Notes: generated by a model not told the origin, from the sequence alone. A DNA stretch of 64,000 nucleotides from an uncultured Hungatella sp. (GCA_910588325.1 CAJUPP010000006.1:1-64000), one strand, 5' to 3'; shown: positions 32,318 to 41,849, counted from the first letter of the stretch. Numbers and translations are program-made.

Positions 32318-33727
32318 ATGAAGAGAAGATTAGCAGCAGGTTTGCTGGTGTCAGCTATGACGATTACTACTTTGGCAGGATGCGGCGGCGGAAGCCAGGA
32401 TGCAGGTACGACGGCAGCGCCGACAGAGACTACGGCGGCAGCAACTACAGCGGCGGGCGGCAGTGAGACCACAGCAGCGGAGACTTCTGCAGAGGCGGAG
32501 GGAGAGTCTGTGGTATCGGGGCCGACGGAGCTTACCTTTATTTTTGCAGACGGCGACGAGGGTGCCAAGGCGTCTATGAATGAGATTGTGAACCGCTTTA
32601 ATGAGGCGTATCCGGATATTACGGTGACCATCGAGCCAGGAAACGGCGGCGCTTACAGCGAGTTTTTAAAGACTAAGGACAGTGTGGGCGAGTTTCCGGA
32701 TATCATGGAGATGAGAGATACGGCCATGTACGTGAGGGCAGGAAAGCTGGAGCCTCTGTCTGAGGAGATTCAGTCCATGTTTTTGAATACCATGAAATTT
32801 GACAAAGAGGTGTATGCGGTTCCTCTTGGAGGCGAGAATACCAACGGAATCATTTATAATAAGAAGTATTTTGACGAGAACGGATTTACAGAGCCCACAA
32901 CCTATGATGAGTTTATCACCCTGTGCCAGGCTATTAAGGATAAGGGTGACATGGCTCCGCTGGTTGTAGGCGGTCAGGATATCTGGCATATGGGATTCTG
33001 GTTCCACAAGGCGTACAATGATCAGGTGTTAAGTCAGGATGCTGATTTTATCAAACACTGCTATGAGGGGACTAAGGATTTTTCGGACCCTGTCATCAAG
33101 GCGACATTTGAGGAGATGAAGACCATCATGCGGTTTGCACAGGATGGATGGACTTCTACTCCGGATGCGCAGATTACTACATTTTTGGTAAGTGATATGG
33201 CAGCTATGATGTATTCTGGTACTCATATGTTCTCCCAGATTGCACAGGCAGATCCGAATTTTGAGATGGGATGGTTTGCGGTTCCAAGCCCTGATGGCAA
33301 GACCAGACTGGTAGGCGGCGCAGGAGTAGGCGGACTGGCAATCTCTGCGGAATCTGCCAAGGACCCTGACAAGAAGGCGGCAGGAGAGGCGTTTATCAAG
33401 TTCTTCTATGCACCGGAAAATTATAAGATTTATTGTGAGAGATTAAGTGCAATTCCTGCAACGGTGGACCAGCCGGAACTGGATGTTCTTCCGATATTCC
33501 AGGAGGTAATCGACGCTACGGTTGCGGCGGATGACCTTGCTCCTATGTGGAACGGACGGGTAGGGGAGAATGAGCTTCCTCCGGATTTCAGAAACTTTAC
33601 TTACAAGACTCTGGTAGAGGTACTTCAGGGAACGAGAGAAATCGATTCTGCATGTGAGGAGATGAACAAGACCTGGAAGACGGCTATGGAAAGTTTTAAT
33701 CCGGTTACCGGTGTGGGCATTGAATAG
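32318..33727 (+). CDS. Sugar ABC transporter solute-binding lipoprotein
   Basis: ATG 32318 follows GGAGG (an in-frame ATG at 32303 lies upstream of it). The 469-residue protein has a lipoprotein signal (MKRRLAAGLLVSAMTITTLA then C, lipobox LAGC), a Thr/Ala/Glu-rich linker of about 60 residues, and the extracellular solute-binding family 1 domain. That domain shows LTFIFADGDEGAKASMNEIV, DIMEMRDTAMYV and VPLGGENTNGIIYNKKYF. It captures the oligosaccharide outside the cell for the two permeases that follow. Substrate probably an unsaturated uronate oligosaccharide given the GH88 neighbour. No ATPase gene is present; a shared MsmX-like ATPase would be needed. Confidence 0.92.
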   Translation: MKRRLAAGLLVSAMTITTLAGCGGGSQDAGTTAAPTETTAAATTAAGGSETTAAETSAEAEGESVVSGPTELTFIFADGDEGAKASMNEIVNRFNEAYPDITVTIEPGNGGAYSEFLKTKDSVGEFPDIMEMRDTAMYVRAGKLEPLSEEIQSMFLNTMKFDKEVYAVPLGGENTNGIIYNKKYFDENGFTEPTTYDEFITLCQAIKDKGDMAPLVVGGQDIWHMGFWFHKAYNDQVLSQDADFIKHCYEGTKDFSDPVIKATFEEMKTIMRFAQDGWTSTPDAQITTFLVSDMAAMMYSGTHMFSQIAQADPNFEMGWFAVPSPDGKTRLVGGAGVGGLAISAESAKDPDKKAAGEAFIKFFYAPENYKIYCERLSAIPATVDQPELDVLPIFQEVIDATVAADDLAPMWNGRVGENELPPDFRNFTYKTLVEVLQGTREIDSACEEMNKTWKTAMESFNPVTGVGIE

Positions 33728-33746
33728 GAATATGGTGTTGATACAA

Positions 33747-33777
33747 AGCTCCTTCTCGATGAAAACGGGAAGGAGCT
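33747..33777 (+). terminator. Hairpin between solute-binding and permease genes (possible attenuator)
   Basis: AGCTCCTTC (33747-33755) and GAAGGAGCT (33769-33777) form a 9-bp stem with a 13-base loop, followed by only a weak CTT tract. Such hairpins commonly leave the binding protein in excess over the permeases. Confidence 0.5.
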
Positions 33778-33830
33778 CTTTAAAGCAGATACGAGACATT
33801 GGTTCAGGGGAAAATAGTCAGGAGGTTTCT

Positions 33831-34733
33831 ATGGAACAGGCAAAAGCAGGCAAGAGCAGGTTTAAGGTTGATAAGGTGGCCATCGCCTTTATCGCCCCGG
33901 CTTTTATTTTTTATACGTTGTTTATTATCTGGCCTACTGTCAGCAGTGTGTACTACAGCTTTACCTCGTGGGATGGTATAAGTCCTAAGCTGCGGTTTAT
34001 CGGGCTGGCAAATTACAAGGAGATTTTTACCAGCGCCCGCTTCGGCAATGCGCTGAAAAATACGGTGATACTTACCGTGTTTATCTCCATCTTTGAAAAT
34101 GCATTTGCCCTGATTCTGGCGTTGATTGTGGACAGCGTGAGATGGGCAAAAAATCTTTTCCGAAGTGCCTTTTACATTCCGGTTCTGATTTCCGGCATCG
34201 TCTCCGGTTTTATCTGGAAAATCATGTATAACTACAATTTCGGGGCCATCAATTCTATGCTGACTTCCATGGGAATGGGAAATTTCAAACAGGACTGGCT
34301 GGGCAATACGTCCCTGACTCTGATTATGGTAGGCGTGGTGCTGGTCTGGAAGGGGGCAGGGTATTACATGATTATTTACCTGGCATCGCTCCAAAGCGTT
34401 TCCACGGATATTCTGGAGGCGGCGGATATCGACGGGGCTTCTCCTTTTCAGAAGTTTAAAAATATTACGGTTCCTATGATTTCCGGTGCTTTCACCATTA
34501 ATTTTACCTTATCTTTGATTAACGGACTTAAGGTATTCGACCAGATTTCCGTTATGACTGACGGAGGTCCCGGCTTTACTTCGGAGACTCTGGTGTATCT
34601 GCTCTATAAAGTGGGATTCAATGAGGGACGACAAGGCTTTGGAACGGCAGTGGGAATTGTGCTTTTGTTCCTTATCATTGTCCTAAATACCATTCAGCAG
34701 AAGTTCTTGAGAAGCAGGGAGGTGCAGTTATAA
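33831..34733 (+). CDS. Sugar ABC transporter permease (MalF/UgpA-like)
   Basis: ATG 33831 follows GGAGG; the upstream open frame inside 33711-33830 is not used. The 300-residue protein has six membrane segments starting near VAIAFIAPAFIFYTLFIIWP. It carries the binding-protein-dependent transport signature around EAADIDGASPFQKFKNITVPMI (EAA loop that contacts the ATPase). It forms the membrane channel with the next gene. Confidence 0.93.
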   Translation: MEQAKAGKSRFKVDKVAIAFIAPAFIFYTLFIIWPTVSSVYYSFTSWDGISPKLRFIGLANYKEIFTSARFGNALKNTVILTVFISIFENAFALILALIVDSVRWAKNLFRSAFYIPVLISGIVSGFIWKIMYNYNFGAINSMLTSMGMGNFKQDWLGNTSLTLIMVGVVLVWKGAGYYMIIYLASLQSVSTDILEAADIDGASPFQKFKNITVPMISGAFTINFTLSLINGLKVFDQISVMTDGGPGFTSETLVYLLYKVGFNEGRQGFGTAVGIVLLFLIIVLNTIQQKFLRSREVQL

Positions 34734-35569
34734 TGAAAGCAGTGAAAAAACCAAAGCCGTTTGATTTTGTTTTGCTTGCAATCACCATCATACTTGCGAT
34801 AATATTTATCTATCCGGTATTGTTTGCACTGATGTCTGCGTTTAAGAGCAATGGGGATATCCTGAAAAGCCCGGTGGCATTCCCGTCCTCGTTTTATACC
34901 CAGAACTTTAAGGATTTGTTTGCCCAGTCTGATTTTGCTACGGCTATTGTTCACAGCGTGTTTTTAACTGTGGTATCGGAGGTATTAATTGTATGTATTG
35001 TGCCTATGGCCGCTTATGGAATCGAGCGGAGGAAAGGGAAAATGACTGGGTTTATCTATATGTTTTTCCTGGCAGGCATGATGATTCCTTTCCATCTGTA
35101 CATGTTTCCGCTGTTTAAGCAGATGAAAATGTTTCACATTTTCGGCACCATGGCAGGTCCGATTGTATGCTATATTGCAGGTTCCATTGCCTTCGGAACC
35201 TTGTTGTACTCCAGCTTTTTAAAGGGAATTCCGCTGGAGATTGAGGAGGCGGCCCAGATTGACGGGTGTTCGCCGTTTCAGACCTTCTGGAGGGTGACGT
35301 TTCCTCTCTTGGGACCGTGTACCGGTTCTATGATTATCTTAAACGGACTGGGAATCTGGAATGATTACCTGATGCCTTATCTGGCTCTTCCCAGCGGCAA
35401 GGCCAAGACCATTACCGTGGAGATTGCATCTTTTGTGGGACAGTATACGGCACGCTGGGATATCGTGTTTGCGGGAACCATTATTTCTATCATACCGGCT
35501 CTGGCAATCTTCTGTATGTTCCAGAAATATTTCGTCAAGGGAATTACAGCAGGGGCAGCCAAGGGATAA
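34733..35569 (+). CDS. Sugar ABC transporter permease (MalG/UgpE-like)
   Basis: The ATG overlaps the stop of the previous permease by one base. The 278-residue protein has about six membrane segments (LLAITIILAIIFIYPVLFAL first) and the EAA motif EEAAQIDGCSPFQTFWRVTF. It ends with a TM segment near IISIIPALAIFCMFQKYF, as usual for this half. With the gene at 33831 it makes the permease pair of a CUT1 family importer. Confidence 0.93.
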   Translation: MKAVKKPKPFDFVLLAITIILAIIFIYPVLFALMSAFKSNGDILKSPVAFPSSFYTQNFKDLFAQSDFATAIVHSVFLTVVSEVLIVCIVPMAAYGIERRKGKMTGFIYMFFLAGMMIPFHLYMFPLFKQMKMFHIFGTMAGPIVCYIAGSIAFGTLLYSSFLKGIPLEIEEAAQIDGCSPFQTFWRVTFPLLGPCTGSMIILNGLGIWNDYLMPYLALPSGKAKTITVEIASFVGQYTARWDIVFAGTIISIIPALAIFCMFQKYFVKGITAGAAKG

Positions 35570-35571
35570 AA

Positions 35572-37428
35572 ATGAAAAGCCATGGTTGGGAGGCTGTTAT
35601 GAGAAATGGGAAATCAAGGATAAATTTGAATCTTTATCACAAATTTGCTCTGGCAATGATTTTGCTGGGGCTTTTTCCCATGTTAATCTTGTCTACATTT
35701 ATGATGAATATTCTGCTGGAGGAGTATGAAAGCGCGCTGTCTGACAACTATCAGCAGGCGGCCATTCACATTTCTTCCAGTGTGGAAAATATGCTGTCTG
35801 TGTACAATGACGCCTCAAAATCTGCTTACTATTATGAGGCGGGAAGCCAGACGGGGGAGGGTGCCTATTCTTCCGGATATGACACGCTGCGCCAGATTTT
35901 GACCGGGGAAATTTTCGAGTATGACGAGAGGGACGGTCAGAGGGAAAGTGAGATGCGTATTTTTCTCCAGAATATAGAGAATATGGATGGATATATTTAT
36001 GCGGTTCATTTTGTGGCGGATACTCCCGGGACGGGGAGGCGTTCTTTTCATTTCAGCCGGAGGAAGACATATTTTAATGATGAGGAAGCTTTTTATGACA
36101 GCGTGAATTATGAAGCGTGGGATACTTCTTCAAAAAATCTTCTGCTGATTCCTACTCATGAGACAGACTATTACAGCGGGGTGAGGGATGATGTCTTTAC
36201 GGTTGCCAGGAATTATTATGATTTAAGAGGGGAGATTGGACGGGAGAAGTATATAGGGACCCTGTTTCTGGATATTGATATTGAGAAGCTGCGGCTGATT
36301 ATTAAGAAAATGCATATGGATGAGGCTCAGAATATCTGGCTGGTGGATGAGGAGGGTGATTGTTTTTATTCTACCAGGGCGGAGGCAATCGGAAGGAATC
36401 TTGAGAGGGAGGGACTTATGCCTGTGGCTTCGGGGGAAACCATGGTGATTGCTACCCAGGAAAATGATTACGGGCTGAAGGTGATTCTTGCCATTGATAC
36501 AAAGGAGGCTTTCGAGAGAATTCGGTCCATGCGGTATACCATGTATGGGTTTCTGGCTGTCTGTGCAGGAGGGCTTTTGCTGGCGTCCATCTATTTTTCA
36601 GGGAAGCTGACCAGACCTATTCACAGTATGATGGAGCAGATGAGCCAGGTAGAAAGTGGTAATTTTGATATTCAGCTGCCGGTGGAGACCTATGATGAAA
36701 TCGGGATTCTGTCGGAGCGGTTTAACCGGATGTCGCAGGAACTGAAGAATTATATCAACCAGTCCTATGTGGCTCAGATTAAGAAGAATGAGGCAGAGCT
36801 TACAGCGCTTAAGTCCCAGATTTATCCTCATTTTTTGTATAACACGCTGGAGATTATCCGGATGACGGCTGTGGATAATCAGGACGGGCAGGTGTCTAAG
36901 ATGATAGAGGCTTTGTCGGAGCAGATGCATTATCTCATTGGGCCGGTGGAGGATATGGTGCCTTTGGAGAAAGAGGTGGACATTGTCCGCAAGTATGTGT
37001 ATCTGTTGAACTGCAGGATTTCAGGGAAGGTTCTTTTGGATGTGCAGACGCCGGGAAGCTATGAGATTATGGTGCCGAAGCTGATTCTGCAGCCTTTGGT
37101 GGAGAATGCGTATGTTCATGGGATTAAGCCCAAAAGCAGCAGGGGGAGTATTATGATTGAGGCTGCGGTGAAGGATGAGCGGCTGGAGGTGTCGGTGATT
37201 GACAACGGAGTGGGGATGAATGAGGCGGAAGTGAAGAATCTGGAGGAGTTTTTGGGAGGCGAGGAGCCGGGGGTTAAGAATGAGTATAACTGGCAGAGCA
37301 TCGGGCTTAAGAATGTCCATGACAGGATTAGGTATCTGTATGGGGAGGAGTATGGGATTCGGGTTACTAGTACGGCGGGGGTGGGGACTATGATTCAGGT
37401 GTTGATGCCTTATAAGGAAAATGGGTAA
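35572..37428 (+). CDS. YesM-type sensor histidine kinase
   Basis: Start ATG 35572 or ATG 35599 (behind GGGAGG); both are in frame. The 618-residue protein has an N-terminal TM helix (FALAMILLGLFPMLILS), an extracellular dCache-like sensor region of about 270 residues and a second TM helix (TMYGFLAVCAGGLLLAS). A HAMP domain follows (PIHSMMEQMSQVESGNFDI), then the His_kinase domain ALKSQIYPHFLYNTLE (phospho-acceptor His) and a HATPase (PLVENAYVHGIKP, VIDNGVGMNEAEV, GIGLKN-like SIGLKNVHDR). YesM kinases control sugar ABC transporters and lyases via YesN. It is contiguous with the transporter it probably regulates. Confidence 0.93.
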   Translation: MKSHGWEAVMRNGKSRINLNLYHKFALAMILLGLFPMLILSTFMMNILLEEYESALSDNYQQAAIHISSSVENMLSVYNDASKSAYYYEAGSQTGEGAYSSGYDTLRQILTGEIFEYDERDGQRESEMRIFLQNIENMDGYIYAVHFVADTPGTGRRSFHFSRRKTYFNDEEAFYDSVNYEAWDTSSKNLLLIPTHETDYYSGVRDDVFTVARNYYDLRGEIGREKYIGTLFLDIDIEKLRLIIKKMHMDEAQNIWLVDEEGDCFYSTRAEAIGRNLEREGLMPVASGETMVIATQENDYGLKVILAIDTKEAFERIRSMRYTMYGFLAVCAGGLLLASIYFSGKLTRPIHSMMEQMSQVESGNFDIQLPVETYDEIGILSERFNRMSQELKNYINQSYVAQIKKNEAELTALKSQIYPHFLYNTLEIIRMTAVDNQDGQVSKMIEALSEQMHYLIGPVEDMVPLEKEVDIVRKYVYLLNCRISGKVLLDVQTPGSYEIMVPKLILQPLVENAYVHGIKPKSSRGSIMIEAAVKDERLEVSVIDNGVGMNEAEVKNLEEFLGGEEPGVKNEYNWQSIGLKNVHDRIRYLYGEEYGIRVTSTAGVGTMIQVLMPYKENG

Positions 37429-37606
37429 GGTGCGCCGGAACTGGTACAGCGCCGCATGTATGAGAAGCTAAACGCAGGCACACAGATGACACGAATATCA
37501 GGACTATTTACTCGGAAATTAATGCAAGGCAGTATTAGTATGAAATTGACTGTAGTTGGTGTATTTATTGGAGAAAGAAATTCTGGCTGATTATAAGGGG
37601 GAAGAT

Positions 37607-39139
37607 ATGATAAAGTTGATTCTGGCGGATGATGAGCCGGTGATTCTTCGGGGGATTAAGAAGCTGGTGGATTGGGAGAGAATGGGGATTTCGGTTGTGG
37701 GGGAGTATGAGGACGGGAGAAGTGCGATGGAGGGAATCCTGGGACTGAAGCCGGATATTGCTCTTTTGGATATTAATATGCCTGGGGTGGACGGGATTGA
37801 GATACTGAAGAATATCCGAAGGCTGGAGCTGGGGACGAAGGTGATTTTTGTCAGCGGATTTCAGGATTTTGAGTATGCCAGAAATGCGCTTACTTATGGA
37901 GCAGTGGAGTATCTTTTGAAGCCGGTGATATTGGAAGAGCTGATTCATGCTATCGGGAAGGCAGCGGAGCTTTTAAGCGGCGGGGAGGCTTCGGTGGTCT
38001 GGGGGGCGGAAAGGGGACTGGCTGATGGGGCAGAGGAAGGGGCAGAGTCCGGAGGAGATTCGGGGGGAGGATTGGAGGAGACCACGTATCTGCCGGTTTT
38101 GGCGGAGATTCTGTTTGACGGGTCGGAGAGTGAACAGGTGAGGAAGCTGATTTATTTTTCTTTCCGCAGTTTTCTGGAGGAGTGGCTGGGGGAGAAGAAT
38201 CTGGGGATTTTGTTTTCGAAGAACCAGGATGTGGTTATGGTGATGAAGGGAATCGACAGGGCCAGGGCTAAGGAGGAGCTGTTTGAGCTTCAGGAGCGGA
38301 CCAGTGAGATTGTGGAGAAGAGGACGGCTTTCATCATAGGCGGTCTGGTGGATTCCATGAGCAGGATTCCGGGGGAGTATGAGCATTGTCTGGACATGAA
38401 ACGGTATCTGTTTTTTATGGACCAGATAAATATTCCGATTTTGTGTGCAGGGGAGAGGGTGTTTTCCAGACAGACAGGGACCAAGGAGATTTCGCAGGCA
38501 CGGGAGAAGATGCTGGACGGTATTTTTGCACAGGACCAGGAAGGCTTTTTCAAGGCTTTTGAGTGGTTTGCAAGGATGCTGTGTATGGTTTCTGACGGAA
38601 GGAGGGAGGATGCCTGTTATTATTTCTGCTCGGCAATCCGTCTTCTGGAGGAGAGAATGCGCAGCATGAATCTGCAGGGAAGGGACCCGGATGTGGGACG
38701 GCTGCTGGAGCAGGGAAGGGCCTGCAGGGATTTCGGACAGATGAAGGAACTTTTCCGGGAATATCTGGAGGGATATCTGGGACATCTGAAAGGGATGATG
38801 GAGAGCAGCGAGAAGAAGGATATTGTATACGCCAAGGCGTATATTGAGGAGCATTATCAGGAGAATCTGTCCCTGGAAGTTATGGCTGGGATTGTGCATA
38901 TGAATCCCTATTATTTCAGCAGCTTTTTTAAGAAACAGGCAGGGGAGAATTTTAAGGATTATGTGAATAAGGTACGGGTCTCTCATGCGGTATCACTTCT
39001 GCTTTCGACGGATATGAAAGCGTATGAGATTGCTATGGAAACGGGATTTCGGGATGCAAGGGCATTTACGGAGGCGTTCTCCAGGATTTATGGGGAGACG
39101 CCAAGCAGTTATAAGAGGAGGGTGCTGGAGAAAAAGTGA
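37607..39139 (+). CDS. YesN-type response regulator, AraC output
   Basis: ATG 37607 after AAGGGGG gives MIKLILADDEPVI, the standard receiver start; an in-frame start at 37556 is not preferred. The 510-residue protein has a receiver domain (phospho-acceptor Asp55 in LLDINMPGVDG, FVSGFQDFEYA, EYLLKPV), a long central region of unassigned fold, and a C-terminal AraC HTH pair. The HTH region reads YIEEHYQENLSLEVMAGIVHMN, YFSSFFKKQAGENF and EIAMETGFRDARAFTEAFSRIYGETPSSYK. It is the partner of the kinase at 35572 and should activate the 32318 transporter operon. The gap 37429-37606 has a short protein-like open stretch without start (ELVQRRMYEKLNAGTQ), possibly a relic. Confidence 0.92.
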   Translation: MIKLILADDEPVILRGIKKLVDWERMGISVVGEYEDGRSAMEGILGLKPDIALLDINMPGVDGIEILKNIRRLELGTKVIFVSGFQDFEYARNALTYGAVEYLLKPVILEELIHAIGKAAELLSGGEASVVWGAERGLADGAEEGAESGGDSGGGLEETTYLPVLAEILFDGSESEQVRKLIYFSFRSFLEEWLGEKNLGILFSKNQDVVMVMKGIDRARAKEELFELQERTSEIVEKRTAFIIGGLVDSMSRIPGEYEHCLDMKRYLFFMDQINIPILCAGERVFSRQTGTKEISQAREKMLDGIFAQDQEGFFKAFEWFARMLCMVSDGRREDACYYFCSAIRLLEERMRSMNLQGRDPDVGRLLEQGRACRDFGQMKELFREYLEGYLGHLKGMMESSEKKDIVYAKAYIEEHYQENLSLEVMAGIVHMNPYYFSSFFKKQAGENFKDYVNKVRVSHAVSLLLSTDMKAYEIAMETGFRDARAFTEAFSRIYGETPSSYKRRVLEKK

Positions 39140-39287
39140 GGGGCGGTCTGCTAGAGCATGTACTAGCAGCGATTTTATTTTTAATGCAGATGACAAAATA
39201 CAGCACCATAATTCATTAAAAGAGTCAAAGACGGTTAGAGATAAGGCATTATTTGAATATACAACAAAATAAACGCAATGTAAAAGC

Positions 39288-39307
39288 GCTGCGTCTAGGG
39301 ACGCAGC
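39288..39307. terminator. Perfect 8-bp stem-loop, intrinsic terminator candidate
   Basis: GCTGCGTC (39288-39295), loop TAGG, GACGCAGC (39300-39307). TTCTTT follows on plus and GCTTTTAC on minus. It sits downstream of the yesN-like gene and at the end of the minus-strand relic. Confidence 0.6.
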
Positions 39308-39448
39308 TTCTTTGAATTATTCTTTTTTCTACGGTTACGCTGGATAGCTGCACTTTTGAAGGCCTTCATCATTGCAGGCTGCAATTTCCTTAAGCTGTTC
39401 GTTTGTTAATTTTTGACCAGGTTCAATAGTTAATGTCTTAATATTCAA
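39295..39448 (-). pseudogene. Relic of a small (about 60-70 aa) antitoxin-like protein
   Basis: On the minus strand a frame opening near TTG 39448 reads NIKTLTIEPGQKLTNEQLKE then IAACNDEGLQKCSYPA and stops. In another frame the same DNA then reads MMKAFKSAAIQRNRRKKN to a TAG at 39297-39295. Small Lachnospiraceae proteins that start KxxxIxPGQKxTxEQ and end MxKAFKxAxxQRNRRK would be split exactly so by an internal deletion with frame change. That family identity is from memory and is tentative. The remaining gap 39140-39294 and 39449-39677 shows no other supportable gene; 39449-39677 must hold the leader of the kinase at 39678. Confidence 0.4.
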
Positions 39449-39677
39449 TAGATATTTGAAAAGAAATAGTTTCTAATGTACAATAGTTGGTGATACATCG
39501 GTTGTGCAGTGGCTTTTTTGCAAGCAGGAAATGGATATAGCCATATGTATAGCAGGGATATTTCAAAGAAAGTGCTTGCAGGACGCATGATATGCTTAAA
39601 GCAGGGGAAGTTTTGTGGGGACAGCCGCCTTTGGGACGGATCCGTGGTCCTGATAGCAGGAGAAAGAGTGGAAACAT

Positions 39678-40970
39678 ATGATTTATATTGTAGACAACAT
39701 ATTAAACTATTTCATATATCTGTTTATAATCTACTTTGGATTTAAGATAAGCCCGAGAAAAAACAGATTTTTTATTGGGATATCTGCGATGACTGTGCTT
39801 TTGGCCGGTGTTTTCAATGCATATTTTGAGGTTAATTCACCGATTGTTTATATCATATGGAGCATTCTTTCCATCTGTTTGTTCTTTGAGGAGCGTTTAG
39901 GACATTTGATTATAGTAAGCGCCGCCCTCATGTATTTTACTGGAATTGTGGATACATTTAGTGTCATGTTGATACAGGTCGTGATGATAGGCGGGGGAAT
40001 TGGCAGCACAGAGATTGCCTGGTGGATGGAACCTGCCTATCTGATTTCGTTCCTGATATATCTTTTGGCATACCTGCGGATTCTTAAAAAACATGAAGTT
40101 TATCTGTGCGATATAGAATTCAGATATAAGTTTGCACTTTTCATACAAGGCAGTGTTTTTCAAATGTTTTACAATTTGGTTTTTGTTTTTTTTGATGAGA
40201 ATCACGCAAGGTATAGCCTGGATGCATATGCGGTATTTTTTATCAGTATCATGGGAGCAGTCTATTCCGTTTTACTTACCCTTAGTCTTGCTGTTAAAAA
40301 TATACTGTCAAACAGGCAGAACAGGGAACTTCAATCTTTTATGTATATGCAAAAACAGCAATATGATTATCAGTTGCAGCAGTCGGCAGCTGTACGGCGT
40401 TTTAAACATGATTTGGTAAATCATATTGGTGTTCTTAGAGAGTTAATGAACGAGAAAAAGACAGAAGAAGCCAAAGAATACATAGATACTATCTGGAATA
40501 TGCAGGATGAGTTTGATTTAAAGATTCATACAGGAGATAGCTTCCTTGATGTAATTGTTAATTATTATTTGTATTTGGCGGCAGAGGAACATATAGAGTT
40601 TGTTGTTTTGGGAAGGCTGACCGAAAAGATGCCTCTTGAGATGTTTGATATTACCACATTGATGGGAAATATACTGCAAAATGCTGTTGAAGCAGCGATA
40701 AAAACAGATGTTCCCAGAATACGGGTTGAACTTATAGAACATAAGAAGGAAATCTTTATTGTTGTCAGTAACAGTGTTGTCAAAAGAATCAATACAAAAA
40801 CAGACTTATTTTCAACATCTAAAAAAGATAAGGAAAATCATGGTTTTGGTCTGAAAAATATGATTGCGGCAGTTGCAAAGTACCATGGCGAATATTATAT
40901 GGAATTTATAGAGGAAAATGGCGAAGCATTATTTAAAATCAGTATTGCTATCCCAAAATCAGGAGACTGA
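39678..40970 (+). CDS. AgrC-like sensor kinase (GHKL type)
   Basis: The 430-residue protein has an N-terminal half of about six membrane helices (ILNYFIYLFIIYFGFK, AMTVLLAGVFNAYF, VYIIWSILSICLFF and others). A short linker FKHDLVNHIGVLRELM carries the phospho-acceptor His, and a GHKL ATPase follows (MGNILQNAVEAAIK, then HGFGLKNMIAAVAKYHG). This matches AgrC/ComD-type peptide receptors of the HPK10 family. The start has AGGAGAAAG upstream. Its partner is the LytTR regulator at 41028. No AgrB processing protease or pheromone peptide gene is seen nearby, so the signal may be non-cognate or unrelated to peptides. Confidence 0.88.
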   Translation: MIYIVDNILNYFIYLFIIYFGFKISPRKNRFFIGISAMTVLLAGVFNAYFEVNSPIVYIIWSILSICLFFEERLGHLIIVSAALMYFTGIVDTFSVMLIQVVMIGGGIGSTEIAWWMEPAYLISFLIYLLAYLRILKKHEVYLCDIEFRYKFALFIQGSVFQMFYNLVFVFFDENHARYSLDAYAVFFISIMGAVYSVLLTLSLAVKNILSNRQNRELQSFMYMQKQQYDYQLQQSAAVRRFKHDLVNHIGVLRELMNEKKTEEAKEYIDTIWNMQDEFDLKIHTGDSFLDVIVNYYLYLAAEEHIEFVVLGRLTEKMPLEMFDITTLMGNILQNAVEAAIKTDVPRIRVELIEHKKEIFIVVSNSVVKRINTKTDLFSTSKKDKENHGFGLKNMIAAVAKYHGEYYMEFIEENGEALFKISIAIPKSGD

Positions 40971-41027
40971 AAGAAGGGCGTTTCAAACGATTGACTGGAA
41001 TGTACACTAACGTGCGGAGATACGGAT

Positions 41028-41732
41028 ATGAAAATAACTATTATAGAAGATGAAGCGGTATGGAGAGATAAGATACGGACGATAATCGAGAAATATTGCA
41101 GCGATAAAAATATTTCATTTCAAATCAATTCCTATGGCAGCGGAAAAGAATTTATGAAAAATCCGGATACTGATCTGTTGTTTTTGGATATTGAGCTTGC
41201 AGAGGGTGAAGATGGTTTTCAAATAGCGGAACAAATGATGGATTATGGGAATAAAAGCAAAATTTGTTTTTTGACTTCTCATACGGAGCAGGCAAGATTA
41301 GGATATAAAGTGAATGCTTTCCGGTATATAGATAAAAAGCATTTGGAAGAAATCGGCGAAGCACTTGATTCCTTCCTGAAAACCAGGATTCAGGAGCGGA
41401 TTATTTCTTGTAATGATTTGAATGGGATTTGTACCAAAATAAACCTGAACGAGCTTTTGCTTGTTGAAACATATGGAAGAAAATTAAAATATCTTATGTT
41501 GGATGGCAGTGAGCATTTTTGTGAGGGAAGGATATCTGAAACGGCACAAAGTCTGTCCCGGTTTGGCTTTTTTCAGATACAGCGGTCATATATTGTCAAT
41601 TTGAAATACATCGAAAAGGTAAACAGCCGCAAGATTACATTTTGTAATGGATTGGATGTAGTGATTGGGAGGACTCGTAGTAAGGAGTTTAAAAAGGAGT
41701 TTTTTAAATGGAGAATGCAGTTTGACAATTGA
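41028..41732 (+). CDS. LytTR response regulator (AgrA-like)
   Basis: The 234-residue protein has a receiver domain (MKITIIEDEAVWRDKI, LLFLDIELAEGEDGF with phospho-acceptor Asp54, FLTSHTEQA, RYIDKKHLEE) and a LytTR DNA-binding domain (about 135-230: ICTKINLNELLLVETYGRKL, FFQIQRSYIVNLKYI). It follows the AgrC-like kinase by 57 bp. LytTR proteins usually bind paired direct repeats upstream of secreted or lipoprotein genes; the lipoprotein at 41850 is a likely target. Confidence 0.92.
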   Translation: MKITIIEDEAVWRDKIRTIIEKYCSDKNISFQINSYGSGKEFMKNPDTDLLFLDIELAEGEDGFQIAEQMMDYGNKSKICFLTSHTEQARLGYKVNAFRYIDKKHLEEIGEALDSFLKTRIQERIISCNDLNGICTKINLNELLLVETYGRKLKYLMLDGSEHFCEGRISETAQSLSRFGFFQIQRSYIVNLKYIEKVNSRKITFCNGLDVVIGRTRSKEFKKEFFKWRMQFDN

Positions 41733-41849
41733 TTTGTGTCGATTATTTGTGTCGTTTATGCGGAATTTGTGCCATTTATACAGGAAATATATTCTTGTTT
41801 TTACAGCTGTGATATAAATAAAGCGTTAAAATTCACAGGAGGAAAATGG

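Noticed and set aside
37429..37606. Protein-like stretch ELVQRRMYEKLNAGTQ before the yesN-like gene
   Set aside because: Too short, with no start or stop partner and no recognisable family. Kept only as a remark under the neighbouring gene.
37973..38986. 337-codon open frame on the minus strand inside the yesN-like gene
   Set aside because: It mirrors a clear response-regulator gene on the other strand; its translation is rich in His, Leu, Pro and Gln as expected for an antisense shadow and has no domain.
39509..39745. 78-codon open frame with several Cys upstream of the AgrC-like kinase, considered as a peptide pheromone precursor
   Set aside because: No ribosome site, overlaps the kinase start by about 70 bp, and lacks the AgrD layout (amphipathic leader, short Cys-bearing core, acidic tail).
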